Shown piece by piece: positions 8,099-15,006 of a stretch of DNA of 35,995 bases. Every line of letters starts with the position of its first letter. Positions within the stretch are counted from its first letter, which is position 1. Both the position numbers and the translations under genes were made by a program. The notes below the pieces were generated by a model. The model worked only from the letters and a program-made list of their open reading frames with translations. It ran no database searches and had not been told where the DNA came from. This DNA is from Gemmataceae bacterium (GTDB lineage Bacteria; Planctomycetota; Planctomycetia; Gemmatales; Gemmataceae): NCBI GenBank assembly GCA_028288765.1, contig JAQGHQ010000590.1:1-35995 (forward strand), written 5' to 3'.

Positions 8099-8836
8099 AT
8101 GCCGATCCACGACTGGACGACGGTCGACGCGGGGATCTTCCATCACTTCCACCACGGATGGGTGGAATCCCTCCAGCGGGCTCTCAACTCCGGCGTTCTG
8201 CCGCCGGACTACTACGCGATGGCCGAGCAACACGCGGCCGGGTTCGGGCCGGACGTGCTGACGCTACAGGGGGGACCGCCGGACCCGGACCCGCCCGAGC
8301 CGACCGCGGGCGGGCTCCTTCTCGCTCCCCCCAAGGTCCGGATCGTCGAAGAATCGGACATGGCGTTCTACCGTCGGAAGCAGAACACCGTCGCCGTCCG
8401 GCACGTCAGCGACGACCGGGTGGTGTCGATGATCGAGATCGTGTCCCCCGGGAACAAGAGCGGCCGGAACCCGCTCCGCGCGTTCGTGGAGAAGGCGGCG
8501 GAGCTGATCGGGAAGGGGATTCACCTGCTCGTCCTGGACTTGCACCCGCCGGGGCCACGGGACCCGGACGGGATTCACGGCGCGATCTGGGACGAGGTCG
8601 ACGGCCGACCTTACCATCACCTGCCTGACAAGCCACTGACGCTCGCGGCGTATGAGGCTAACAATTACGCGGTCACCGCGTACGTCGAGCCGGTCGCGGT
8701 CGGGGACACGCTCCCGGACATGCCGCTCTACCTGATCCCGGGTGGGCACGTTCTGGTCCCGCTGGAGAAGACCTATCAGGCCGCGTGGGAGGGTGTCCCC
8801 GCCCGGTGGCGACGGGTAATCGGGGGCGGGGGGTAG
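8099..8836 (+). CDS. DUF4058 family protein
   Basis: 245 residues starting at the ATG at 8099, preceded by GGAGCAGG as ribosome binding site. The N-terminus MPIHDWTTVDAGIFHHFHHG and the following LPPDYYAMAEQ and FGPDVLTLQ are characteristic of DUF4058 proteins, which are abundant in planctomycetes and cyanobacteria and have no established function. The central VVSMIEIVSPGNKSG resembles the ExK-type core strand of Uma2/PD-(D/E)XK-like proteins; that link is my inference, not a known assignment. There is no signal peptide, so it is probably cytoplasmic. It ends with a TAG at 8834-8836, and a 13-bp inverted repeat follows at 8871-8925. It is divergent from the PARG-like gene. Confidence 0.85.
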   Translation: MPIHDWTTVDAGIFHHFHHGWVESLQRALNSGVLPPDYYAMAEQHAAGFGPDVLTLQGGPPDPDPPEPTAGGLLLAPPKVRIVEESDMAFYRRKQNTVAVRHVSDDRVVSMIEIVSPGNKSGRNPLRAFVEKAAELIGKGIHLLVLDLHPPGPRDPDGIHGAIWDEVDGRPYHHLPDKPLTLAAYEANNYAVTAYVEPVAVGDTLPDMPLYLIPGGHVLVPLEKTYQAAWEGVPARWRRVIGGGG

Positions 8837-8870
8837 CTCAGGCTGCCTGGGCACGGCCAGTCTTCTGATA

Positions 8871-8925
8871 GGGCCCGCACGGCGTGTCGCCTTCACGGTG
8901 AAGACATGGCATGCCGTGCGGGCCC
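8871..8925. other. Perfect 13-bp inverted repeat with inner hairpin
   Basis: GGGCCCGCACGGC (8871-8883) pairs with GCCGTGCGGGCCC (8913-8925). The 29-base loop contains a second palindrome, CTTCACGGTGAAG. There is no T run on either side, so it is not a textbook intrinsic terminator. It lies 34 bases after the DUF4058 stop and could end or protect that transcript, or mark the edge of the ABC-F block. Confidence 0.6.
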
Positions 8926-9069
8926 ACAAGAATTTCTTCAACCCCAATTTGCCGAAACTGGTCTTCGCGCCGTCGGGCCAAATGGCAATACGGCGGGGCC
9001 GGGGCGCGAACCGAAAACCCGACCGGCGTGTCATGCCGGGGTTCGAGCCCTTGTACCTGGGAGGCTGCC

Positions 9070-9177
9070 ATGACGTGGATGACCACTGTCGACACCGCGT
9101 TCTTCGCCTTGTCGCCGAGGGGTCATTACCATGCCTGCTTCCATCACCCTGTCCGATCTCGCGTGGTCCGCGCCTGA
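9070..9177 (+). CDS. Possible leader ORF of the ABC-F gene (35 codons)
   Basis: ATG at 9070 is preceded by a good GGGAGG ribosome binding site and opens a 35-codon frame (MTWMTTVDTAFFALSPRGHY and onward) that ends at 9175-9177, inside the ABC-F coding region and in another frame. Antibiotic-resistance ABC-F genes are often controlled by translated leader peptides, which is why it is recorded. No attenuator hairpin was recognised between it and the ABC-F start, and there is no conservation evidence. Confidence 0.25.
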   Translation: MTWMTTVDTAFFALSPRGHYHACFHHPVRSRVVRA

Positions 9178-10738
9178 CAGCCCGCCGCTCTTCTCCAACC
9201 TGAACCTGAGCTTCGGCCCGGCCCGGACGGGGCTCGTCGGCCGAAACGGCGTGGGAAAGACCACGCTATTCAAGCTGATAGCCGGCGAGTTGCGCCCTCA
9301 GGCGGGGAACGTGTCCGTCAGCGGCGGCCTGGGCATACTGCGCCAAACCGTTCAGGTGAGTCCGGATGAAACGGTCGCCGGCCTCCTCGGCGCAACTGCG
9401 GGGCTGGCCGTTCTGCGACGGGCCGAACACGGTGAGGCTACAGACGAAGAACTGGCCGACGCCGATTGGACCGTGGAGACGCGCATCGCGTCCGCCCTCG
9501 GTCGCGTCGGCCTCGACACACGTCCTGAAACACGTCTAGCCACGATGTCGGGTGGGCAACGCACGCGGGCCGGTCTCGCCGCCCTGATCTTCGCGGAGCC
9601 CGACTTCCTTTTGTTGGACGAGCCGACCAACAACCTCGACCGTGAGGGGCGCGAGGCGGTAATCGACTTGCTCGCCAACTGGCGGTCCGGTGCGATTGTG
9701 GTTAGCCACGATCGAGAGCTGCTCGAAACCATGGACGCCATCGTCGAACTGACCACGCGCGGGGCCACGCGGTACGGCGGCAATTGGAGTACGTACCGTG
9801 AACTCCGAGCTCAGCAGCTTGCGGCGGCGAAGCGCGACCTGGCGGACGCCGAAAAGCGTGTCGCCGACGTCGCCCGCAGCGCCCGGGTGACGGCCGAGCG
9901 ACAGGCGCGGAGGAGCAGCGCGGGTCAGAGGAAGGGGGCGAAGGGCGGGACGCCGCGCATCATCCTCGGCGGGATGAAGGACCGGGGCGAAAACACGAGC
10001 GGCGAGAACGCCCGTCTCGCCGACCGCCGTCGCGAGCAAGCCCTCGATGCCGCCGCTGTCGCTCGCGAGCGCATCGAGATCCTGCAGCCGCTCACCGTTC
10101 GGCTTCCGCCGACGCACCTGCCTGCCAACAAACCGGTGCTGAGGCTCGACGCGGTGACCGTCGGCTACGAGCCGGATCGGCCGATCGTTGGGGAGTTATC
10201 CTTCACCATCACTGGACCGGAGCGTATCGCCGTTACGGGGCCGAACGGTTCCGGTAAGACGACGCTACTGGCTCTAATCTCAGGTCAGTTGAGCCCCTGG
10301 GTCGGGACGGTTCAGGTGATGACCGCCTCCGCCATGCTCGACCAGCGGGTGAGCCTACTCGATCCGTCGACCTCGATCCGCGACAACTTCTTGCGGATCA
10401 CCCCGCAGGCGGACGAGTACGCGTGTCGGACCGCGCTCGCCCGGTTCATGTTCCGAGCCGAAGCGGCGCTGCAGCTGGTGTCCACGCTCAGCGGCGGACA
10501 GTTGCTGCGCGCCGGTCTCGCCTGCGTGCTGGGTGGAGCGACGCCGCCTCCGTTCCTGATCCTTGATGAGCCGACAAACCACCTGGATATCGACTCGATC
10601 GAGGCGGTAGAGGCCGGGCTGCGCGCCTATGACGGCGCCCTGCTGGTCGTAAGTCACGACGAGACATTCTTGGAGGCCGTCGGGATTACACGCGGGCTGG
10701 AATTGCAACCGCCGTCTGGTTCGCGGGCGTCCGAATAA
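9131..10738 (+). CDS. ABC-F family ATP-binding protein
   Basis: 535 residues with two complete ATPase cassettes and no membrane segments, the layout of ABC-F translation factors. Cassette 1 has Walker A GRNGVGKTT (37-45), signature MSGGQ (139-143) and Walker B LLLDEPTNNLD (160-170). Cassette 2 has GPNGSGKTT (370-378), LSGGQLLRAGL and LILDEPTNHLD. The linker of about 200-320 is charged and contains KGAKGGTPRIILGGMKDRG. ABC-F proteins bind the ribosomal E site and either rescue stalled ribosomes or displace antibiotics; which applies here cannot be read from sequence. The linker and N-terminus (ITLSDLAWSAPDSPPLF) recall a group common in proteobacteria, so transfer is possible, but this is an impression. 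The start at 9131 has GAGGGG upstream. A gene-poor stretch follows. Confidence 0.92.
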   Translation: MPASITLSDLAWSAPDSPPLFSNLNLSFGPARTGLVGRNGVGKTTLFKLIAGELRPQAGNVSVSGGLGILRQTVQVSPDETVAGLLGATAGLAVLRRAEHGEATDEELADADWTVETRIASALGRVGLDTRPETRLATMSGGQRTRAGLAALIFAEPDFLLLDEPTNNLDREGREAVIDLLANWRSGAIVVSHDRELLETMDAIVELTTRGATRYGGNWSTYRELRAQQLAAAKRDLADAEKRVADVARSARVTAERQARRSSAGQRKGAKGGTPRIILGGMKDRGENTSGENARLADRRREQALDAAAVARERIEILQPLTVRLPPTHLPANKPVLRLDAVTVGYEPDRPIVGELSFTITGPERIAVTGPNGSGKTTLLALISGQLSPWVGTVQVMTASAMLDQRVSLLDPSTSIRDNFLRITPQADEYACRTALARFMFRAEAALQLVSTLSGGQLLRAGLACVLGGATPPPFLILDEPTNHLDIDSIEAVEAGLRAYDGALLVVSHDETFLEAVGITRGLELQPPSGSRASE

Positions 10739-10760
10739 GGCATTGTGGATTACGCTGTAC

Positions 10761-10799
10761 GCCCGTTGAAGTGTGTCAAAAACTCACACCGCAGCGGGC
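10761..10799 (+). terminator. Weak terminator-like hairpin after the ABC-F gene
   Basis: GCCCGTTG (10761-10768) pairs with CAGCGGGC (10792-10799), allowing one G-U pair, and inside it GTGTG pairs with CACAC around a CAAAAAC-containing loop. It starts 22 bases after the stop. The tail TGGTTCTTTC is only moderately T-rich. Confidence 0.35.
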
Positions 10800-11244
10800 G
10801 TGGTTCTTTCCACGCACTCATGCCCCTGCGCCGCCCGTGCGAACGCATCTATTCTTGACCCGATCCGAGGCTCGACGGCTTGTTCTGGAAGATGCCCCAA
10901 AGACGAATCTTAGTTGGTCTTCGGGCCGGTCCTCCCGCGGAGTACACTGCAGCAAGCATGTTCGTCCGGGGAGGTGCATTCACCATGACCGAGGCCGAAA
11001 GCGGATCAGCAGGCACGAGGCAAGTTGCTTGGTGACGGTTTTCCCGGCGGTCATTTTTGAGTTCATCGACGTGGCGGTTCAACTTCGGTTCCATCCACGC
11101 CACCCTGGGCTTCCTGCGCGTCGAGTGTTCCCGAAACTGTCGTTCCGTGATGCGGCCACGAACTTTCCCATTTCCGCGGATGAATCGGGCGGGGTACCGG
11201 ATCAGTATGAGTGGAGGCGATGTTCACCCGATTCGGAACCGCGC
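10800..11244. other. Gene-poor leader upstream of the sigma factor gene
   Basis: No complete gene was found. ATG at 10985 follows a GGGAGG-like site and gives a 16-codon frame (MTEAESGSAGTRQVAW). MTEAE is a frequent N-terminus of Gemmata proteins, so this may be the truncated head of a lost gene. The sigma factor frame is open upstream of 11245, but that part has no family similarity. Confidence 0.4.
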
Positions 11245-12597
11245 ATGCCCCGTCGATTCTTCTTCCGCCTGCTCTCGGACATCGGCCCGACCGGGGACCA
11301 CGTTCCCGATGGGGATCTCCTCCGGCGGTTCGTCCGAGAGCGGGATCCGGCCGCCTTGGAACTATTGGTCCGCCGGCACGCCGATGCCGTTTGGGCCGCC
11401 TGTCGCGGTGTCCTCCGTTCCGAAACCGACGCCGAGGACGCCTTCCAGGCCACGTTCCTTGTCCTGGCCCGGAAGGCCGGGACGATTCGGGGCGAGCGCG
11501 TCGGGGGGTGGTTGCACCGAGTGGCGGTCAACGCGGCCCTGAAGCTCCGGGGGCGGTCCGCCCGAGTCGCCATTGCGACCGTGGAGCAGCTCGACGCCCT
11601 CCCAGCCCCCGCGCCAGCCGATCCCGACCCGGATCTGTCCGCACTCGTTCAGGAAGAACTCGCCGGCCTTCCCGAGCGGTATCGAGTGCCGGTCGTCCTG
11701 TGCGAACTTGAGGGGCACACCCATGCCGAGGCTGCGAACGTGTTAGGGTGGCCGATCGGAACTGTGTCCAGCCGGTTGAGTCGGGCACGGACCCTACTCC
11801 GGGCCCGCCTGGCCCGCCGCGGGGTGTCCGCTCCCGCCATCGTGCTCCCCGCGCTCGGCTTGCCCCCCGCGCTCGTCCGGGACACGACCGCCGTTGCAAT
11901 CGGTACCGCTCCCGTTCGCCCGACCGTTTCGACCCTCACCGAAGGAGTGCTCTCGATGATGCGTCTCGCGCAGTACAAGCTGGTCGCCGTGGGACTGGTG
12001 TCCGTCGGGCTGGTCGCGCTCGCCGGCTTTGGGACGTTCACCGCCCTGGGCCAGCGGCCCGAGCTCCCCGGGACGGAGCCGACCACGGCCCCGGCCCCCC
12101 CGAACCAGAAAAACCAGCCGGCCATTTCCCCCGCGGGGGATTCGATCACGGCGTACCCGGAACTCGACCCGAAGAGCCTCGAAGACCTGGTGACGAACTG
12201 CCCGAAGACGCTCGGAGGGAAGGAGATCCCGCTCGTGCCGAACGAGGCTCCCCTGTTGCAACTGCAGAAGGCCAAACTGAACGCCGCGCTCGTGGACCTG
12301 TCAGCCATCGTCGATCGGCTCAAACTTGCGAGTCTAGCGAACGAGGCCCCAGCCATCCCCGAGGCGTGCAACCGAGCGGTCGCGGCAGCCGCGGACCTGT
12401 TCGCCTCGAGCGAGTTGCGACCGTGGTTCGAGGAACGGGTGCGGGTCGCGAAGTGGTACGAGATGGTGATCGACGCCCAGGTGAAGGCCGGGAAGAAGTC
12501 CCCCTCGGACCTGAACGCGGCCCGGTACGCCCGGCTCGACGCCGAAATCGCCCTTGTGAAGCTGACCTCACGGAAGGATGGGGGAGGCGGGCGCTAA
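11245..12597 (+). CDS. ECF-type RNA polymerase sigma factor with transmembrane C-terminal extension
   Basis: 450 residues, more than twice a minimal ECF factor. Sigma region 2 lies at about 25-100 (LLRRFVRERDPAALELLVRR, DAEDAFQATFLVLARKA, GGWLHRVAVNAALK). Region 4 lies at about 130-190 (LPERYRVPVVLCELEGHTHA, then WPIGTVSSRLSRARTLLR, the helix-turn-helix). The part after region 4 has the Gemmata-type segment LPPALVRDTTAVA, one membrane helix (244-266, YKLVAVGLVSVGLVALAGF) and a proline-rich outer section with a helical C-terminal domain of about 190 residues. In planctomycetes such extended ECF factors are common and usually lack a separate anti-sigma gene; membrane tethering may take its place. 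None of the neighbouring genes is an anti-sigma factor. Start 11245 is chosen because family similarity begins there. Confidence 0.88.
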   Translation: MPRRFFFRLLSDIGPTGDHVPDGDLLRRFVRERDPAALELLVRRHADAVWAACRGVLRSETDAEDAFQATFLVLARKAGTIRGERVGGWLHRVAVNAALKLRGRSARVAIATVEQLDALPAPAPADPDPDLSALVQEELAGLPERYRVPVVLCELEGHTHAEAANVLGWPIGTVSSRLSRARTLLRARLARRGVSAPAIVLPALGLPPALVRDTTAVAIGTAPVRPTVSTLTEGVLSMMRLAQYKLVAVGLVSVGLVALAGFGTFTALGQRPELPGTEPTTAPAPPNQKNQPAISPAGDSITAYPELDPKSLEDLVTNCPKTLGGKEIPLVPNEAPLLQLQKAKLNAALVDLSAIVDRLKLASLANEAPAIPEACNRAVAAAADLFASSELRPWFEERVRVAKWYEMVIDAQVKAGKKSPSDLNAARYARLDAEIALVKLTSRKDGGGGR

Positions 12598-12719
12598 ACC
12601 CACGATTGGCTGAAGAAGCGCCCTCTCGTCTTACCGGAAACACGATCGACAGCTGGCCCCTGCACGGAGAAAACCGGGCACCGTCACCGGGTCCATGCAT
12701 GAAGGTGTTTGGTTTCGGG

Positions 12720-12779
12720 TTTGTGGCACCGGTCTCCCGACCGGTGTCGCTGCACCAGTCGGGAGACCGGTGCCACAAA
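12720..12779. repeat. Palindromic repeat, family B copy 1
   Basis: Perfect 22-base arms at 12720-12741 and 12758-12779 (beginning TTTGTGGCACCGGTCTCCCG), extended by four more pairs after one mismatch. Similar cores (GTGGCACCGGTCTC) occur at 13037-13124, and a half copy at 18785-18836. This is a dispersed family of planctomycete-like palindromes, distinct from family A. Confidence 0.85.
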
Positions 12780-12841
12780 AACAGATGGCCTTATTCAGAC
12801 CATGAATCAGAACGAGCAGGAGTCGGGAGGGCAGTTTTGCA

Positions 12842-13429
12842 GAACGAACCCAATCGACACCGCTCCTTCATACGTCGGGTCAACCCGGGGCCGCTTGAAG
12901 ACCGTTTTCGCCGAACGAACCCAATCGGCCCCAGTCCCTCTCACAAGGTGAGTCGCTGTTGCGGGGCGCAACTGGGTCGGGCTCGCGATCGCTTGGGCTG
13001 GTTTTCGGGAGGTTTCCGTCCTCGGATCTGGGTGCCTGCACCGGTCTGGAGACCAGTGCCACGAGAAAAGAGCCTCGGGATGAGTTCCGTCTTCCGGTGT
13101 GGCACCGGTCTCCAGACCGGTGCAGCAATACCCGTCAACGACGCGAGCGGACTACCGGTTCCTCCCCCTGTCGCCCCGGCTGGGAGGTCGCTTTGCAGAA
13201 CGAACCCAATCGGCCCGCGGTCCTTCACGGTCCGGGTCGACCAGGCGCCGCTTGGGGAGTCAATTTTACAGAACGAACCCAATCGACATGGATCCATCAA
13301 TACAGATCGACCCAGACACCGGTGGAAGGTCGTTTTTGCGGAACGAACCCAATCGGCCCCGATCCGTTGCAATCCGGGCTGGCCCCATGCACCGCCAAAA
13401 ATGTCGTTTTTGCGGAACGAACCCAATCG
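12842..13429. repeat. Six-copy GAACGAACCCAATCG repeat series
   Basis: GAACGAACCCAATCG occurs at 12842, 12913, 13198, 13271, 13341 and 13415, each preceded by TTT(T/G)(G/A/C)C-like bases and followed by (G/A)(G/A)C(C/A). Adjacent copies are 70-74 bases apart; the gap from 12913 to 13198 is 285 and contains family B palindromes. The spacers differ in sequence, and the repeat on its + strand is never inverted. This is a degenerate interspersed repeat rather than a CRISPR. Confidence 0.8.
13037..13124. repeat. Palindromic repeat, family B copy 2
   Basis: Arms of 26 bases at 13037-13062 and 13099-13124, with one mismatch, enclose a 36-base loop. The arms contain CACCGGTCTGGAGACC, the variant of the family B core. 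It sits in the enlarged gap between the second and third GAACGAACCC copies, as if inserted into that series. Confidence 0.8.
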
Positions 13430-13470
13430 ACACATTTCCTTCACAATCCCGGCCGGCCGACGGGAGGCAG

Positions 13471-13507
13471 AAAAGCTGCTGTAGGACTGCCGAATACTGC
13501 CAATCCG
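13471..13507. repeat. Direct repeat, left copy, upstream of the WD40 gene
   Basis: AAAAGCTGCTGTAGGACTGC followed by CGAATACTGCCAATCC. The same sequence with three or four changes is at 14674-14707, on the other side of the WD40 gene and in the same orientation. The two copies start 1,203 bases apart. Confidence 0.75.
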
Positions 13508-13651
13508 GGATGCCATCTCCGGCAGGCAAGTAACCCACGTATCGTGTGGGCGGGTCGGCTGACGGAACTACGGCGGACGAAAAACAGGCGGTGAGTGATC
13601 AACGCCATCGAGGTCGTGCGAGCAATCACCCTTGCGGAAAAGGAAGTCGAC

Positions 13652-14635
13652 ATGACACCGAACCCGAGTGTGACCGTCTCGTTGTTGGTCGCGGGGGCTT
13701 GGATGTCGTGCGAATCCATCCCGGCGTCCGCCCAAGAACCAAACCCCCCAAGCACGCTCAGTGGTCACACCGATGCTGTCAGGTCGATATCGTTCAGCCC
13801 GGACGGGAAAACCCTGGCGTCGGGGAGCCTGGATGAGGGAATCAGGCTGTGGGACGTGGCCACCCGGAAGGGAGTCGCCCGCCTGAAGGGACACACAAGA
13901 GCCATCAGGTCCGTGGCGTTCAGCCCGGACGGGAAAACCCTGGCGTCGGGGAGTGAGGACTTCACGATCAGGCTGTGGGACGTGGCTACCCGGAAGGAAG
14001 CCGCCCCCCAGAAGAGCACTCCCTCTTTAACCCTCTCCATGGCGTTCAGCCCGGACGGCAAGACCCTGGCATGGGCCGGGGATAGGACCATCAGGCTGTG
14101 GAGTGTGCCCACCCACAAGGAAATCGCCGCCTTGGAGCATAAGGATTTCGTCTGGTCGGTGTCGTTCAGTCCGGACGGGAAGACCTTGGCGTCGGGGAGC
14201 GATGATTCCACGATCAGGCTTTGGGACGTGCCTACCCACAAGGAAATCGCCGCCCTGAAGGGGCACGTCGATAGCGTTTCTTCGGTGTCGTTCAGTCCGG
14301 ACGGGAAGACCCTGGCGTCGGGGGGGTGGGACAAGAGTATCCGGTTGTGGGACGTGGCTACCCGGAAGGAAGTTGGCACCCTGGAGGGTCACACGAGTGC
14401 CGTCCCTTCGGTGTCGTTCAGTCCGGACGGGAAGACCCTGGCGTCGGGGGGGTGGGACAAGAGTATCCGGTTGTGGGACGTGGCTACCCGTAAAGAGATC
14501 GCCACCCTGATGGGCCACACGGATGGGGTTTCTTCGGTGTCGTTCAGCCCGGACGGGAAGACCCTGGCGTCGGGGAGCGATGACCACACAATCAAGTTGT
14601 GGCACGTCCCCGCCGCAAAGAAGACGGGAAAGTAG
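13652..14635 (+). CDS. Secreted seven-bladed WD40 repeat protein
   Basis: 327 residues. The start at 13652 is preferred because a GGAAG ribosome binding site precedes it and the first 28 residues form a signal peptide (MTPNPSVTVSLLVAGAWMSC, cleavage near PASAQ). The rest is seven WD40 units of about 42 residues with the pattern GH-x-S(V)xFSPDGKTLASGS-x-D-x-IRLWDV, enough for one closed beta-propeller. Units 3 and 4 have lost the GH pair. Unit 5 and unit 6 are identical over 84 bases of DNA (14281-14364 and 14407-14490), showing recent internal duplication. WD40 propellers are binding platforms, and export suggests a periplasmic or surface partner, which is unknown. There is no kinase domain, although WD40 units in planctomycetes are often fused to one. 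Direct repeats flank the gene. Confidence 0.88.
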   Translation: MTPNPSVTVSLLVAGAWMSCESIPASAQEPNPPSTLSGHTDAVRSISFSPDGKTLASGSLDEGIRLWDVATRKGVARLKGHTRAIRSVAFSPDGKTLASGSEDFTIRLWDVATRKEAAPQKSTPSLTLSMAFSPDGKTLAWAGDRTIRLWSVPTHKEIAALEHKDFVWSVSFSPDGKTLASGSDDSTIRLWDVPTHKEIAALKGHVDSVSSVSFSPDGKTLASGGWDKSIRLWDVATRKEVGTLEGHTSAVPSVSFSPDGKTLASGGWDKSIRLWDVATRKEIATLMGHTDGVSSVSFSPDGKTLASGSDDHTIKLWHVPAAKKTGK

Positions 14636-14673
14636 CCGACGCTCTTCGGGGGTCGGCTTACTCACTGGACGTG

Positions 14674-14707
14674 AAAAGCTGCTGTAGGACTGCCAAATAC
14701 TGACAAA
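14674..14707. repeat. Direct repeat, right copy, downstream of the WD40 gene
   Basis: AAAAGCTGCTGTAGGACTGC followed by CAAATACTGACAAACC, matching 13471-13507. The tail continues with a short CTGACAAACC duplication. Confidence 0.75.
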
Positions 14708-14808
14708 CCCTGACAAACCGGTCGTCCTGGTCGGAGGGGAGCGTTCGGTACTCGGATAGAACCTGCCAAAACTATCACCGAAGAGTGGGCACCGTCCTTC
14801 ATGTCTAC

Positions 14809-14837
14809 TTGCATTGCATGACAGATGGCGTTATAAT
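14809..14837 (+). promoter_or_regulatory. Strong sigma70-like promoter without an obvious gene
   Basis: TTGCAT (14809-14814), a 17-base spacer, then a perfect TATAAT (14832-14837). Transcription would start near 14844 and run rightwards. The only downstream features are about 160 bases of non-coding sequence and then the 3' end of smc on the opposite strand (stop at 15007). A small or antisense RNA is one explanation. Confidence 0.45.
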
Positions 14838-15006
14838 CTCTTTGTAGGAGACCTTCCGGGTGACGTCATAAGCCGTGATTCCGACGACACCCGGTCGGGA
14901 TGAACCTTCGCGGCACACCGGAGCGGAGAGGCTGCCGTGCGGCAATATTGCGTAACATCCCACTAAAGTCCGAGAAATGCGATCGGTCGAGCGCCACAAG
15001 ATATCG

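Noticed and set aside
12842..13429. CRISPR-like array (six repeats, 70-74 base period)
   Set aside because: The conserved part is only about 15-24 bases, spacing varies, flanking bases drift, spacers are too long at about 55 bases, one gap contains other repeats, and no cas gene is present.
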